Shown here piece after piece: positions 23,190 to 34,054 of a DNA stretch of 64,000 nucleotides. The position numbers and the translations under genes were made by a program. Source of the DNA: Boesenbergia rotunda (lineage: Eukaryota; Streptophyta; Magnoliopsida; Zingiberales; Zingiberaceae); NCBI GenBank assembly GCA_024364735.1, contig JAGFNQ010005258.1, positions 843,965-907,964 on the forward strand. The letters run 5' to 3'. Under the pieces are notes generated by a model. The model did no database searches. It saw nothing but the letters and a program-made list of their open reading frames with translations, and had not been told where the DNA came from. Each line of letters starts with the position of its first letter. The first letter of the stretch is position 1.

Positions 23190-23900
23190 CTAGTCTTCCA
23201 GGCCCTTTGGGTTCTTCTGAGACTCTGTTCTAACCTCTCTGCTGTAGCACCGCCGAGACACCAGCTGGTCTCCTCGGACTTCAACCACTCGGTCGCCTAC
23301 CGGGATCTTTATCTTCTGGTGGTAAACAGAGACCACCGCCTGGAAGGTGCTGAGCGTAGGGTGACTCAGGATGGCATTGTTGGAGGAGGGCACGTCTACG
23401 ATCAAGGAAGGAGTTCTCTGAGTTCTTTCGAGCATGTCACTGTCCAATGAGAGTGACAAGGTGATTTGCCCTACCGGTTGTACGCGATTTCCTGTGAAAC
23501 CGAATAGCGGATTTGAGACCGGGAGCAGTTTCTCCTTGTCTATCTGCATCTGATCCCAAGCCGCCTTGTACAGGATGTTCACGGAACTCCCTGTGTCCAC
23601 AAAGATGCGCTTAACTTCATAGTTAGCAATACATGCTACGATCACTATGGTGTCCTCATGGGGAGCTTCTACTTCTTCAAGGTCAGATGACCCAAAGGAT
23701 ATTGTAGGCCCCGGCTCCTGGCTCCGGCTTGTACCGATGGAGTAGTTTTCAATCGCCGGGTATAAGATTTCCTGGCCCGGTTGGAGTCCCCTCCAGTAGG
23801 TCCCCCAGAGATGACTCTCACATGACCTGAGTGCGGACCCCGTAGGGGGGGCCTTGCCCTTCTGGGGTTCTCTCTCCAAGGAGAGAGATCTTCGGGGTGC
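23190..23900 (-). pseudogene. Gypsy aspartic protease domain, element 1
   Basis: The minus-strand frame contains IANYEVKRIFVDTGSSVNIL, the catalytic DTGSS of a retropepsin in a context typical of Tat elements, followed by a complete protease fold length up to GDRVVEVRGDQLVSRRCY. The frame ends at 23190 without continuing into reverse transcriptase. The N-terminal part is out of frame with gag. The protease itself looks undamaged, unlike its flanks. Confidence 0.85.
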
Positions 23901-23942
23901 AGGCCCCTGACTCCTATCTCGCGATCGTGATCGAGACCGAGG

Positions 23943-25169
23943 TCAGGCCTCGTTTCCCCCGACATTCTGTCGCCGTGGAGAGAAACTTCGCCTGGGAGAC
24001 CTTCTGCGGTACCCTGACTTATTCCACTTTCTTCGAGGTTTAGTGTTTACCTCCTCGCCGAACTTCTTCTTCAAGGCGTGACACTCTTGAGTGGAATGTG
24101 TTGAGCTGCTATGGTAACCACAGTACCTTGGTGACGACTCTGGCAGCTCGATGTCCACTGTCTCCACCATCCGGCGCTTACCAGCCCAATGGTCCTTCCC
24201 AGGGTGAGGTTCCTTTCCCCGGCTAGGGCTGGGGGCTCCCTCCTGTCTGATCGAGGAACCGCCGGAGGGGGGGGGCTCCGACAGGGTCTTTGCACCGGGC
24301 ATACTGTACTTCTTCTACATTGACATGCTTGACGGGGCATCCCAGCAAATCATCGAAACTGGCAGGGGCTTCCTTACCAAGGATCGGAAGAAGTCCCCTT
24401 CAGCGAACCCTTAGGTACAGGTACTAACAAGTATCTCTGATGTTGTACTAGGCACGTCCTACGCCACCCGGTTGAACCTTTGGATGTACTCCTTGAGCGG
24501 TTCCTTAGGCTTCTGCTTGAGGGCAAACAGGTTAAGTGTCGTCTTCTGGTAGCGACGGCTGCTCGCGAAATGATGGAGGAAGGTTGTCTTGAACTCTACG
24601 AAGGAGTTGATAGAATCTTGTGGCAGCCTCTGGAACCATCGCTGAGCTGCTCCGGACAGGGTGTTCAAGAACACACGACACTCCACACCGTCGGTATACT
24701 GGTGCAGGAGTGCCGCATTCTTGAATTTACAGACGTGATCCTCTGGATCCATCTTCCCATCATAATCAGGGATCCCTGACCCACGGAACTGTTTGGGCAT
24801 GGGGTCTTCAACAATCTCGGACGAGAAGGGTGTAGAGGGGACCTTATAAGAGGCTTTGGGTTCATCCCTCTTCCCCTGTCCTTCTTCGTGCCTTTGGGCG
24901 CTGGAGGCCACCGAGTGGGCCTTTTCAAAGTCTCCGGGAGATTCTCTCTGGAGGCCCGAGGCTGCTCCTTCCTGTCGCCCTGCAGGGGTAACAGATCTCT
25001 GTGAATGCGAGACAGAGACTCTGGGGATCTCCTCCCTCGCCGGATCCCCTTGTCGTGGGATAGCTTGTTCTACTTGGTATTGCTCTAGCGCTTCCTTGAT
25101 GGCGTTAGCCACCAGACAGTCATGTTCCTCTCTTGTGAGGGCAAGGGGTTGTTCCTCCGATCCTGTCAT
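23943..25169 (-). pseudogene. Gypsy gag, element 1
   Basis: The start is the ATG at 25169 (MTGSEEQPLALTREEHDCLV), 27 bp inside the primer site. The nucleocapsid-capsid core is clear: IPDYDGKMDPEDHVCKF, GAAQRWFQRLP and KEYIQRFNRVA, as in Retrotrans_gag. A stop at 24459 and further stops to about 24310 interrupt it. The C-terminal part resumes with YCGYHSSSTHSTQECHALKK, a modified zinc-knuckle-like region, and a basic Arg/Ser-rich tail ending at 23943. Related to the gag start at 36700-37059. Confidence 0.85.
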
Positions 25170-25195
25170 CGGTGCTCCTTTAGGTGCTTTGCTAG

Positions 25196-25213
25196 TTCTC
25201 ACAGACGGCGCCA
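25196..25213 (-). other. Primer-binding site, Gypsy element 1
   Basis: On the minus strand TGGCGCCGTCTGTGAGAA lies a few bases inside the 5' LTR. TGGCGCCG is the usual start of the primer site in Tat and Athila elements. Confidence 0.8.
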
Positions 25214-25217
25214 AATA

Positions 25218-27036
25218 TATTCCGGAAAGAGTCGACGACGATGGCCAGACACTGGAGTTCTGCCCCTGTGGAAGTTGCTGCGGTGGGGAGGAACTTAGGG
25301 TCCTGCAAAGTTAACACTAGCATTAGGGGACACGCTGGCAGAGGTCCGGCGGAGTCCACTCTGACGCTCAAGTCAGTGTCCGTCCGAGAAGTAAAGGTCG
25401 CGAGAAGTAAAGAATGTGTTTAGAGTTGAGAGAGCGTAACCCCCTTACCGGAAGGGTTTGACTACCTTTTATACTGATGTCGACGGACTAGACGTGCCCT
25501 CCGATCGGTGCCACGTCTCCGATACTTGAGCCATGCCCCCCTATTTCGGCGGTAGCGGGATATTCTTTGAAACTGTCTGCGCCGTTATCACGCGTCCACT
25601 CGTTGTGACATTTAAGGGTTGTGGGGACCTCTTCTTACGGGGATGCTTATCCGTGTTGGGGCAATCGACCCAAGAATGATCTGGATGATCATGGGTTTTG
25701 ATGTGTGTGTCAATATAGTCAAGTTAGAGTTTGTTGTTGTTCTAATAAGTGTATGTGAGTGAGCAGGTTTACAGGTACACATAGACTTGGTTGGATGTCT
25801 TCAGGTGAAGGGTGGCATGGAGGTAAGCCGTGGGCTTGTGTGCGCATCCGAGGGACCATGGACAAAGTAGGTACGATGAGCCGAAGGAAGCGGACTTCGG
25901 GGCGTACATGAAGGATAGCATGGAGGCAAGCCGCGGGCTTGTGTGCGTATCCGAGGGACGAGGGCCAAAATCGAAGAGGGCTTGAAGGTGACAGATCGAG
26001 GCTGCTGGAGCAGAGACGATGAGCCGAGGGACGCGAAATTTGAGGCATGCGTGAAGGGTGGCATGGAGGCAAGCCGAGGGTTTGCGTGCACATCTGAGAG
26101 ACGGGAGCCGAAGATAAAGAGGGCGTGAAGACAACGGATTGAGACTGCTGATTGAAGAGTCAACCAGGTCGTGAGGGTCCAAGTGTGAGTGTTTGTACTC
26201 TGGAACTAAGCCGGGAGGGTTCGAGTACAGAGAGAAATGTACTCGGGAAGGGTAACCCTAGGCTTAGGGATGATCCAGTCGACTACCCCAGGGGAAGTCG
26301 ACTGGTGATGGCTGGTGATTCGAACGTTAGGCGCAACGGTCGAATCTGAGTGGGACCAGTCGACTGCCCCAGGGGCAGTCGACTGGTAGCGGCCATTTCA
26401 GACTCGAGCTCTATTTAAAGAAGCTCGTTTCAGACTTTTCTTTCTCGGCGAAACTTGCTTGGTCAAAGCTTGTTAGTAGCCTTCTTTGCTCAGATAGTGT
26501 CTAGGGTTTGTGGAGAGGTTTCTCCACCTACAAGGAGCTACGAGATCTAGCCGGACGTACTCTGGGCAATCATCCACCGATGGATTAGGGATCGCCTACC
26601 TTATGGGCAGCCGTGGAGTAGGAGTTTTATCTCTGAACCACGTAAATAGGTGTGTTCCTTTTGTTAGTTTTGTTTTATTTAGTATATTCCGCTTGCGCAC
26701 TAACGATTGTAGGAAGAACGAATCGAAAGAAGCTATTCACCCCCCTTTAGCTTGACGAACACGATCTAACAATCTGTACCGAGAGGGGGGGGAGTCAGTA
26801 CCTGAGGTCGGTTATTGCGCGGACTCCACCTCCGAGGTAAGCTCGGGGCCTTTGGTGCTATAACTCCCGAGGTGTTCTCGGGGCCTAACCTCCCGGGGTG
26901 CTCCCGGGAGGGATCTTCGGACTATCTTTCCCGAGCATGTTTCTTGAGGGGGCCCTGGGGCCCAGGAGAGGAGGTCGCTTCGATCATGTCGTACCCCACG
27001 ACTTTCTTCATCCCTTGTGTCGGACACGGACTATTC
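25218..27036 (-). repeat. 5' LTR of Gypsy element 1, split by a solo LTR
   Basis: Parts 25218-25653 and 26772-27036 together match the left LTR. The last bases (TATCACA) are missing and a CT/TA microsatellite (27037-27069) follows, so the outer end is eroded. Confidence 0.82.
25654..26771 (-). mobile_element. Solo LTR of a SIRE-type Copia element in the Gypsy LTR
   Basis: 1118 bp, TGTTGGGGCAATC...GATCTAACA, flanked by ATCCG (25649-25653) and ATCTG (26772-26776). The empty site is visible in the sister LTR at about 15790 (TATCCGTACCGAG). It is the same family as 56586-57747 in the opposite direction. It includes paired AGTCGACT...AGTCGACT palindromes (26275-26375). Since the sequence reads TG to CA left to right and ends in TTCACCCCCCTTTAG, the LTR itself is plus-oriented; the strand given is that of the host element. 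Confidence 0.85.
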
Positions 27037-27038
27037 AA

Positions 27039-27067
<29 letters not shown>

Positions 27068-27069
<2 letters not shown>

Positions 27070-27493
27070 AAGAAGTTAAGAGCTGAAGTCATCTTGACTC
27101 GACTATATGTCACTAGTTGTTGCTGACAACATTTCATCCAACTACATCTTGCCAAAGGCGAAATAGCGAGGAAATCCTAACTTAATTAGCATAGTATAAA
27201 TCTAATGAGCAATGATAGAGAGAGTGAAAATGGGAGAGTGAGAATCATAGTGAATGATGTGGCATGACGTAACATGACGTGATAATTTACATACACACGT
27301 CCGATTATTGCTTGGACACCATCGGCGGCCTTCCGCCGCCGCCCCGAATCAAAGTATACCCTGGGGGGCACGGTAAACCCGTCGAAGATCCTGCATGCAA
27401 GGTGCCACATCATTCACTATGGGTTTCACTCTCCTATTTTCACTCTCCTAATCATTATTCAAATCTAATACTCATCGCCCGTTTCTCAGAAGG

Positions 27494-27575
<82 letters not shown>
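27068..27575. repeat. Repeat unit X, copy 3, with inserted MITE and TA tract
   Basis: Unit X (27068-27206 and 27461-27495) followed by (TA)n at 27496-27574, then a Gypsy LTR. It has the same order as 15158-15367, differing by the 254-bp MITE. Confidence 0.87.
27198..27469. mobile_element. Mutator-like MITE with perfect 9-bp target duplication
   Basis: The element is 27207-27460. AAATCTAAT flanks it on both sides, and the uninterrupted site exists in the X copy at about 14517-14526. The terminal repeats GAGCAATGATAGAGAGAGTG and, inverted, GAATAATGATTAGGAGAGTG extend about 40 bp. The core holds CGGCGGCCTTCCGCCGCCG, a GC-rich hairpin, and GTAAACCCGTCGAAGATC, both also found near 47640-47710. 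The 9-bp duplication fits the Mutator superfamily. Non-coding. Confidence 0.9.
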
Positions 27576-27579
<4 letters not shown>

Positions 27580-28282
27580 CTGACAAGAGTCGACGACGAT
27601 GGTCAGACATTGAAATTCTGCCCTTGTGGAAGTTGCTGCGGTAGGGAGAAACTTAGGCTCCTGCAAAGTTAACACGAGCGTTAGGGGACACGCCGACAGA
27701 GGTCCGACGGAGTCCACTCCGATGCTCAAGTCAGTGTCCGTCTGAGAAGTAAAGGTAACGAGAAGTAGAGAATGTGTCTAGAGTTGAGAGAGCGTAACCC
27801 CCTTACCGGAGGGGTTGTACTACCTTTTATACTGATGTCGACGGACTAGACGTGCCATCCGATCGGTGCCACGTCTCCGATACTTAAGCCACGCCCCCCC
27901 TATTTCGGCGGTAGCGGGATATCCTTTGAAACGGTCTGCGCCGTTATCACGCGTCCACCCGTTGCGACATTTAAGGGTTTTGAAGACCTCTTCTTACGGG
28001 GATACTTATCCGTACCGAGAGAGGGGTCAGTACCTGAGGTCGGTTATTGCGGGAACTCCACCTCCCGAGGTGAGCTCGGAGCCTTTGGTGGTATTACTCT
28101 CGAGGTGCTCTCGGGGCCTAACCTCCCGGGGTGCTCACGGGAGAGGTCTTCGGACTACCTTTCCCGGGCGCGTTTCCTGAGGGGGGACCTGGGGCCCAGG
28201 AAGGGAGGTCGCTTCGGTCATGTCGCGCCCCGCGGCTTTCTTCATCCCTCGTGCCGGGCATGTACTATTCAACCTTATCACA
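27574..28282 (-). repeat. LTR of Gypsy element 2
   Basis: 709 bp, TGTTCTGACAAGAG...TTATCACA, closely matching 15367-16073. It is the 3' LTR of a truncated second element. Confidence 0.87.
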
Positions 28283-28714
28283 AGTTTCTCCCTTCAAGTC
28301 TGATAGAAGGAAGTGTGACTGACTGATCGGACTAGTGCAGAGATGAAGAAGCCGCGGGCCTTCGCCCTCCTTACTACCCCTGTAGTTAGAGGGGGCCTTT
28401 GGATTGTAACTTTTATCCCAAGTTCCGAGAAATCCCCCTTAATGGTCTTGCCCTTTTTCAAAAAGGCTACTTCGACTCTGAAGGGACTATGATGACGTTT
28501 GTCTCTTCGTCATAAAGGCGCATAGTTCTTTTATTAGGGCGACGGGGTGCCCTAGCGAATACCTTATTGCCATGTGACCCAACGACCATCTCCACGAGCT
28601 TTTACGGACATGCGCCGTCTTGGTCGGTTGGCGACAAGCGACTGCCTATGTGCGGCGGTTTCTTGCTTTTCCATGTGTCTACTCCCCCTTGCGTCCAGGC
28701 AGGCGGCTGCCTAA

Positions 28715-28722
28715 GTATAAGA
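28715..28722 (+). promoter_or_regulatory. TATA-like box of antisense ORF, copy 2
   Basis: GTATAAGA, 96 bp before the ATG at 28811, followed by the same GGGGAAGGTGCACT as in copy 1. Confidence 0.5.
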
Positions 28723-28810
28723 GGGGAAGGTGCACTTTGTCTTCCTCTCTCGTAAAGCCTCTTTTGTTTGTGAGTAGTTTGTCTCCTTCTTGTCTTCTTT
28801 CTCAGAGATT

Positions 28811-29262
28811 ATGAAAAGCTATCGCACAAAATGGTATGAATCCACCTCCTCGAGAGTGAGACCGGAAGCCTTGCATGCGGCCACCGAGGCCTATGGCATT
28901 CCGGCCGAGATGGCAATGGTCATTCCCAAAGTGGGTCAAATGCCCGTGGAACCTCTTGCTGGCATGTTGACCTTCTTCTTAGGGTAGATGGAGTTAGGGC
29001 TCCGCTTCCCTATCCCCCATTTTTAATGAACATAGCCTCCTATTTTGTTATCCCCCTTCACCAGATGACTCCTAATGTCATCGCCCAGATGGGAGGGGCA
29101 TATATCATCTTCAAGCTTTTTGATCTTCCTCTGACCCCTCATCTCTTTCATTCTTTCTTCGTCCCAATAGGGTCTAGAGGGGGCTTTAGTTTCGCAGCCC
29201 GACCGGGCCATAGGTTTTTAGAGAGGTTTCCTTCCTCGCATAAAGGGTGGAAGGAGAAATTC
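28811..29262 (+). pseudogene. Tat antisense ORF, copy 2, truncated
   Basis: Near-identical to copy 1 at its start (MKSYRTKWYESTSSRVR). It keeps the frame that copy 1 lost near 16697, but has its own TAG at 28984 and a further stop near 29024. It continues with MNIASYFVIPLHQM and GGAYIIFKLFDLPL, then breaks at about 29262 where the LTR of Gypsy element 3 begins. Only the N-terminal domain remains. Confidence 0.8.
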
Positions 29263-29797
29263 CCTTTACCGGAGGGATCTTCCTCTGACCCTTTACCGGA
29301 GGGGTTGGACTACCTTTTATACCTGCGGCGGCTGTCTCACAAGTCTCCATGATCTTTACCACGTCCCTCAATTGTCGGTTACAGGATAACCTTTGCAATG
29401 GTCCACGCCGTCATTAAGTTCAGACCGTTGCGATAATTAGGGGTCATCATGATTTCGTGATAATGGTTATCTGCATATCCGAAGAAAGGGGGACCGTTAC
29501 TTGAGGTCGAATGCTTTTTGGGCTCCGCTTCCCCGAGATGATCTCGGGGTCTTCTGGCCCGGGGAGTCCCGGGCGTTTTCCCAAGGGGGTCTCATGGACC
29601 TGATTTCCCGAGGTGATCTCGGGAGTGGGTCTTCTGATTTAATCTCCAGGGCGTGTCTACCCGCGGGAGGTCTCGGGGGATCCCTTTCCCGAGAGGGTCT
29701 CAAGAGCTCCAGAATGAGAGTCGTTCAGACTCGTTATATCTTGCCGTACAACTTCTTCAGTCCACGTGTCAGCCACGGGGTACTCAACTCCATCACA
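29263..29797 (-). repeat. 3' LTR of Gypsy element 3, truncated
   Basis: Matches the right LTR from CTTTTATACCTGCGGCGGCT onwards and ends CCATCACA before a purine tract (minus AAGGGAGGGACT). Its first 150-200 bp are absent. Rich in CCCGAGGTGATCTCGGG hairpins. Confidence 0.82.
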
Positions 29798-30228
29798 AGT
29801 CCCTCCCTTTAAGTCTGATCGAAGGAAGTGTGTCTACCTGATTAGACTAGTGATGTGATGATGAAACTGTATCCAGGTGGCCCCTATACTACTTTACTAG
29901 TGACCTTCCAGGTCCAAGGAATCGGACCACGCACCCCTGGACCCCAAGTAGCTCTTTGAATGCGTCCCGCATTTCTCCGAATTTCGAGGCAACGCCCTGA
30001 CGACTGCCCTAGGCCTTCTAAGGGTGCATGGGGTCTCTTAATGGTGACAAGGTCGTCTAGCGAATGTGGCCTTACCACATGCCCCATCCTTCTTTGTGCG
30101 GTGATCTCCCTCTGATACGCCGTGGGTCATACGAAGCGATGACAGTAAAGGATGGTGGCTCCTCGGGATGTCTAATTAGTGCCGCTGACGTGCTTCCCTC
30201 TCATTATTCCTAGGTGGGCGGCTTCTCC

Positions 30229-30237
30229 CTATAAAAG
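30229..30237 (+). promoter_or_regulatory. TATA box of antisense ORF, copy 3
   Basis: CTATAAAAG, 144 bp before the ATG at 30373. The same box and surroundings (GCTTCT.. CTATAAAAGTG) occur 143 bp before copy 4. Confidence 0.6.
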
Positions 30238-30372
30238 TGAGTGCAATAACTCCCTTCTGCCTACTTGCCCTATCTATTTTCGAACGCCTTCGTTCTCCTG
30301 CTTGTTCGTCTCACTGCCGCGCCCCTTCTCCGAGTGTAAGTCTCCTTTTGTTTTCCCCTTACCTCAACCCCC

Positions 30373-31177
30373 ATGGGTCCAGTAGAGAAGAAGAAGAAGA
30401 CTTGAGGTGACGATGAAGATTCCCCGGAAGAGCCAGTCTATCATCCAGAGTGGTATAATACCATCTCCTCTAGGGTTAGGTTAGAATCCCTCCAGGCCGC
30501 CTGCCGAAGATATGGTATCCTAGAGGGTTGGGAGATGAGAGTTCCGGCTTTAGGCCAATCACCCATAGGACCGTGCCGCGTCCTAGAAGAACCAGGCTCT
30601 CGTCGAGGACTTGCAGAAGTTGTCCCAGGAGCAAGAGCAACTCCAGACTCAGACGAAGGAGTTATTTGATAAGGTCCAGCTCCTGGAATCCTCAAAGAAA
30701 GCTCTGGAGGATAGGAATGAAGAACGGGAGCGCCTGCTGGCTCTAAAAGAATATGACCTAGAGCTATCAGCCACTTATGCCTCCGACCTCCAGGACAAAG
30801 TTACTCGGACCCAGGACCAAGCTTCTGCCACTGCCCAGAAGCTTCAAGGAATATTGGGGGCTCATGATCGCTTGTCCCGGGAGGTGGCAGCGCTGAAAAC
30901 CGCCAAGAAGGAGGTTGAGGCTGAGCTACAGCAGCAGAGGATTGACCAAGCAGCCCAAATATCCAAGGCCGAGGCGGAGCTCAAGTCTAAATTTCTGCAG
31001 TCTGATGAGTACGACAACATTTTAGCCAGGCAGGTGTTGAAGCGCCTGAAACAGGGATTCAACGGTGCCATCAGCCAGTGGAAGAAGGATCGACTGCTGA
31101 ACCGGGACGCAGATTTAAGCATCCTGAGTGTCAGTTGGGTTTGGAACGAGCTCACGCCTGAAGAATATGAACTATAA
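30373..31177 (+). pseudogene. Tat antisense ORF, copy 3, domain deleted
   Basis: MGPVEKKKKT is followed at once by TGA. The frame beyond shows YHPEWYNTISSRVR as in copies 1, 2 and 4. The whole central domain is missing, with a jump near 30565 into the coiled-coil part. 30611-31177 is open and strongly heptad-like (QEQEQLQTQTKEL, EVEAELQQQR), ending KDRLLNRDADLSI and LTPEEYEL. The coiled coil plus the final KKDRLL segment is the best-conserved part between copies 1 and 3. Confidence 0.78.
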
Positions 31178-31530
31178 AGCTCCTTCCCATCCTGGGCCTT
31201 GCCTCCTTTTTTGCTCCTCGTTTACTATGCTTTCTTCATCTTTTCTAGTTTTTTCTTTTTCCTGGTAGACTAGATATGTAATCATTTTTAAATGAGAATG
31301 AATCATCTCTTGGTTTCCTGCGTCTCGGGTAACCTCCGGCCCCGTTTGCTATTCTTAAAATGTTTGTCTCCGGGCCAAGGAGCCAGAAGGTTAACGGACC
31401 AGTGAACAATTCCAAGTGAGGAACAAAGGTTCCTCCCTGAGCTAAGGAGCGAGGTGGCAAACAAGCACACTTGAAGAATAAGTGTTCTTGCCCGGCTAGA
31501 AGGGCAAGATGATCGACAAACATCCCGAGG
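31178..31530. other. 3' region of antisense ORF copy 3
   Basis: Non-coding. TGTAATCATTTTTAAATGAG near 31275 is a plausible plant polyadenylation region for the plus-strand transcript. Confidence 0.4.
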
Positions 31531-31775
31531 ACCAAGCCTACTCACCATGAAGGTAGTAGGGTTTTGCAGCTTTTGGCCAGACATGTACAGCACCGAGGCC
31601 AAGCTTACTCACCGCGAAGGTAGTAGGTTTTGCAGCTCTTGCCCGGACATGTGCAGCACCGAGGCCAAGCCTACTCACCGCAGAGGTAGTAGGGTTTTGC
31701 AGCTCTTGGTCGGGCATGTGCAGCACTGAGGCCAAGCCTACTCACCGCGAAGGTAGTAAGGTTTTACTCAGGTAA
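31530..31775. repeat. 66-bp tandem repeat, about 3.5 copies
   Basis: The unit starts GCCAAGCCTACTCACCGCGA and contains TAGTAGGGTTTTGCAGCTCT. Starts fall at about 31534, 31600, 31665 and 31733. It sits in the same place as the 81-bp array of element 1 and shares its CCAAGCCTA, TAGGGTTTTG and CTTGGTCGGGC blocks. Confidence 0.85.
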
Positions 31776-33624
31776 GGATTGAACGCTATTCGAGTAATAT
31801 TTTGTTTACTCTTTTTATTTATTGAACTGTAAGGCAGTGCAAACAAAGAATACATAAGGTAAACAAACAACTCAACACCTCACCGAGTGCGATAGGGGCG
31901 GAGATGGTTGGCGTGTCATGGCCTTTCCAGCTCCTTGCCTTTGTCATCTTCTAGATAGTAGCTGCCCCCTGTGAGCTTTTTGGTGATAACATATGGTCCG
32001 TCCCACTGCGGCTCCAACTTCCCAGGGTCGCCGGCTGGCTTGATCCTCTTCCGGACCTTGTCACCGACCTTAAAGCTGCGGGCGATCACCCGACGATTAT
32101 AGGCTTGCTGCATCCTTCGTCGATACGCTTCCAGCCGAGCGGCGGCTCTATCCCGCACCTCTGAAATGAGGTCTAGGTCAATCAGCCGCTCTTGATCATT
32201 GTCCTCTTTGTTATAGTGCCGTTGTCGGGCGGACTCTTCCCCTACCTCCACCGGGATGACCGGCTCAGCCCCATACACCAGCTGGAACGGGCTCTGGCCT
32301 GTTCCATCTCGCGGGGTGGTACGGTATGACCACAAGATGCTGGGGAGTTCTTCGACCCAGCTGCCTCCGACGTGATCTAGCTTTATCTTGAGTCCCCGGA
32401 GGATTTCACGATTGACGACCTCGGCCTATCCATTGCCCTGCGAGTATACTACTGAGGTGAATGCTTGACGAATGCCCAACCCCTCACACTATTCTTTTAG
32501 TTTGTGTCTAGAAAATTGTCTTCCATTGTCCGACACCAGTGTGTGGGGGATGTCGTATCTGCAGACGATGTCCCTCCATAGGACCTTCATCACCGCAGCC
32601 TTCTGTAGGAACTCGGATGGCTAGAGAGGAGGGGGGGTGAATCTAGTCGGACACAAAAATCGCTTTCTATCTTTTGAGATTTCTGCACTTCAATGTTAGT
32701 AGCACAGCGGAAGCAAAAACCAAACAGAGTATGAATGCAGAAATGAAAAGCTAACTATAAACGCTAACAAGGATCGTTTATAAGGTTCGGGGATAACTTG
32801 CCCCTACTCCTTGGCGTGCCCTTAAGGTGGGCGATCCCTTGATCGTCGGCAGATCAAGCCCCGGAAAATTCGGATATCAAATCCTCCTTCTCGGTGGAGA
32901 AACCTCTCCACAGCGTTTCAAACAATATATGGAATTAAGCACAATGAAACACAAGAAGAAACCTTACTGAGCACTTAGGAAAGCAAGAACACAAGCAAAC
33001 CCCTCACCGAGCTCCACCCAGCCAAGATCTCACGCAAGAACTCCCTCCGTGTCTTCTTGATGATGGACTCACCGAGCTCCTTGTTTATTCTTCCAAGTGC
33101 TCAAGTATGCAATCTCTCAACAGGTTGCTTCAAGGATCAGAATATGTGTAGTAGCAACCTCCTTAGCAGTTGTAGCTCAAGCATAAAGCAACAGAGAGCA
33201 CGAACACTGCCCAGCCAAACTTCCCAAGTTTCTGTCTTGTTCGCCTCCGCTCCTCTGCATCCAGCTTTGTCTCTTAAGCTCCCTCTCACCATCGCAAGCT
33301 TCATCAGCATCCACTGAGCCAGCCTGAACCCACTGACCTTCCTGAGCACTCAGTCCACTGAAGACCTCCTCTCCAGCTGAGTCTCCGTCAGTGGCTAGCT
33401 GCTCCAGTTGCCGTTGAAACCTGAGAAGGAGAAACAAACAAACCTGCTCCAAGGAAAGCCTCCCATTGACCTCCTTGAGTGTTTGAATCACCTGCTATCA
33501 CCTGCACACTCCAACAGAGGCTTAGCAATGCATATCAAAAAGAAATCAGCAAGTAGCAGAGAATCGACAGTGAAAACAGACACGATCAGAGCTTCTGACA
33601 GCTTATTTGAATTAAAGTTCTGCT

Positions 33625-34050
33625 CCTGATCGGTCCCCAGACCGATCAGGGAGGAGCCTGATCGGTCACCAGACCGATCCAGCAGTCTTCTGTATACTCC
33701 TGATTGGTCCCCAGACCTATCCAGCAATCTGCTGCACACTCCAGATCGGTCCCCAGACCAATCAGGCTACTCCCAGACCAATCAGGCTCCATCCTGATCG
33801 GTCTAGTGGAAATCAAATCCTAAGTCTTTGATCGGTCACCAGAGTTCAGAACCTGATCAGTAGGGGAACTCAACTCACTGAGTGCTCCCTGATCGGTCAC
33901 CGGACCAATCAGGAGCCGTTCAGTGAGTGAAACGTATACTCCCTAATCGGTCACCAGACCGATCAGTCATTGCTGGATCGGTCACTAGATCGATCCACGA
34001 AGGAGCACCGTGCCAACTCCCTGATCGGTCACCAGACCGATCCAGGGGCT
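33625..34050. repeat. Palindromic GATCGGTC repeat field in the solo LTR
   Basis: About ten units of CTGATCGGTCACCAGACCGATCAG type, each with inverted GATCGGT/ACCGATC arms around CCCCAGA or CACCAGA, separated by variable spacers. Confidence 0.85.
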
Positions 34051-34054
34051 CCAA

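Larger units (their letters stand above)
15367..27036 (-). mobile_element. Tat-like Gypsy element 1, gag-protease plus antisense ORF, no RT or integrase
   Basis: Read on the minus strand: 5' LTR (25218-27036, interrupted by a solo LTR), primer site (25196-25213), gag (23943-25169), protease (about 23240-23880), an 81-bp tandem array, an ORF of opposite polarity (16597-20341), a purine tract near 16074-16090, and the 3' LTR (15367-16073). Nothing resembling reverse transcriptase, RNase H or integrase lies between protease and array. It is therefore either an internally deleted Tat element or a non-autonomous type. Extra ORFs and tandem repeats downstream of pol are known features of the Tat/Ogre clade. 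Confidence 0.8.
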
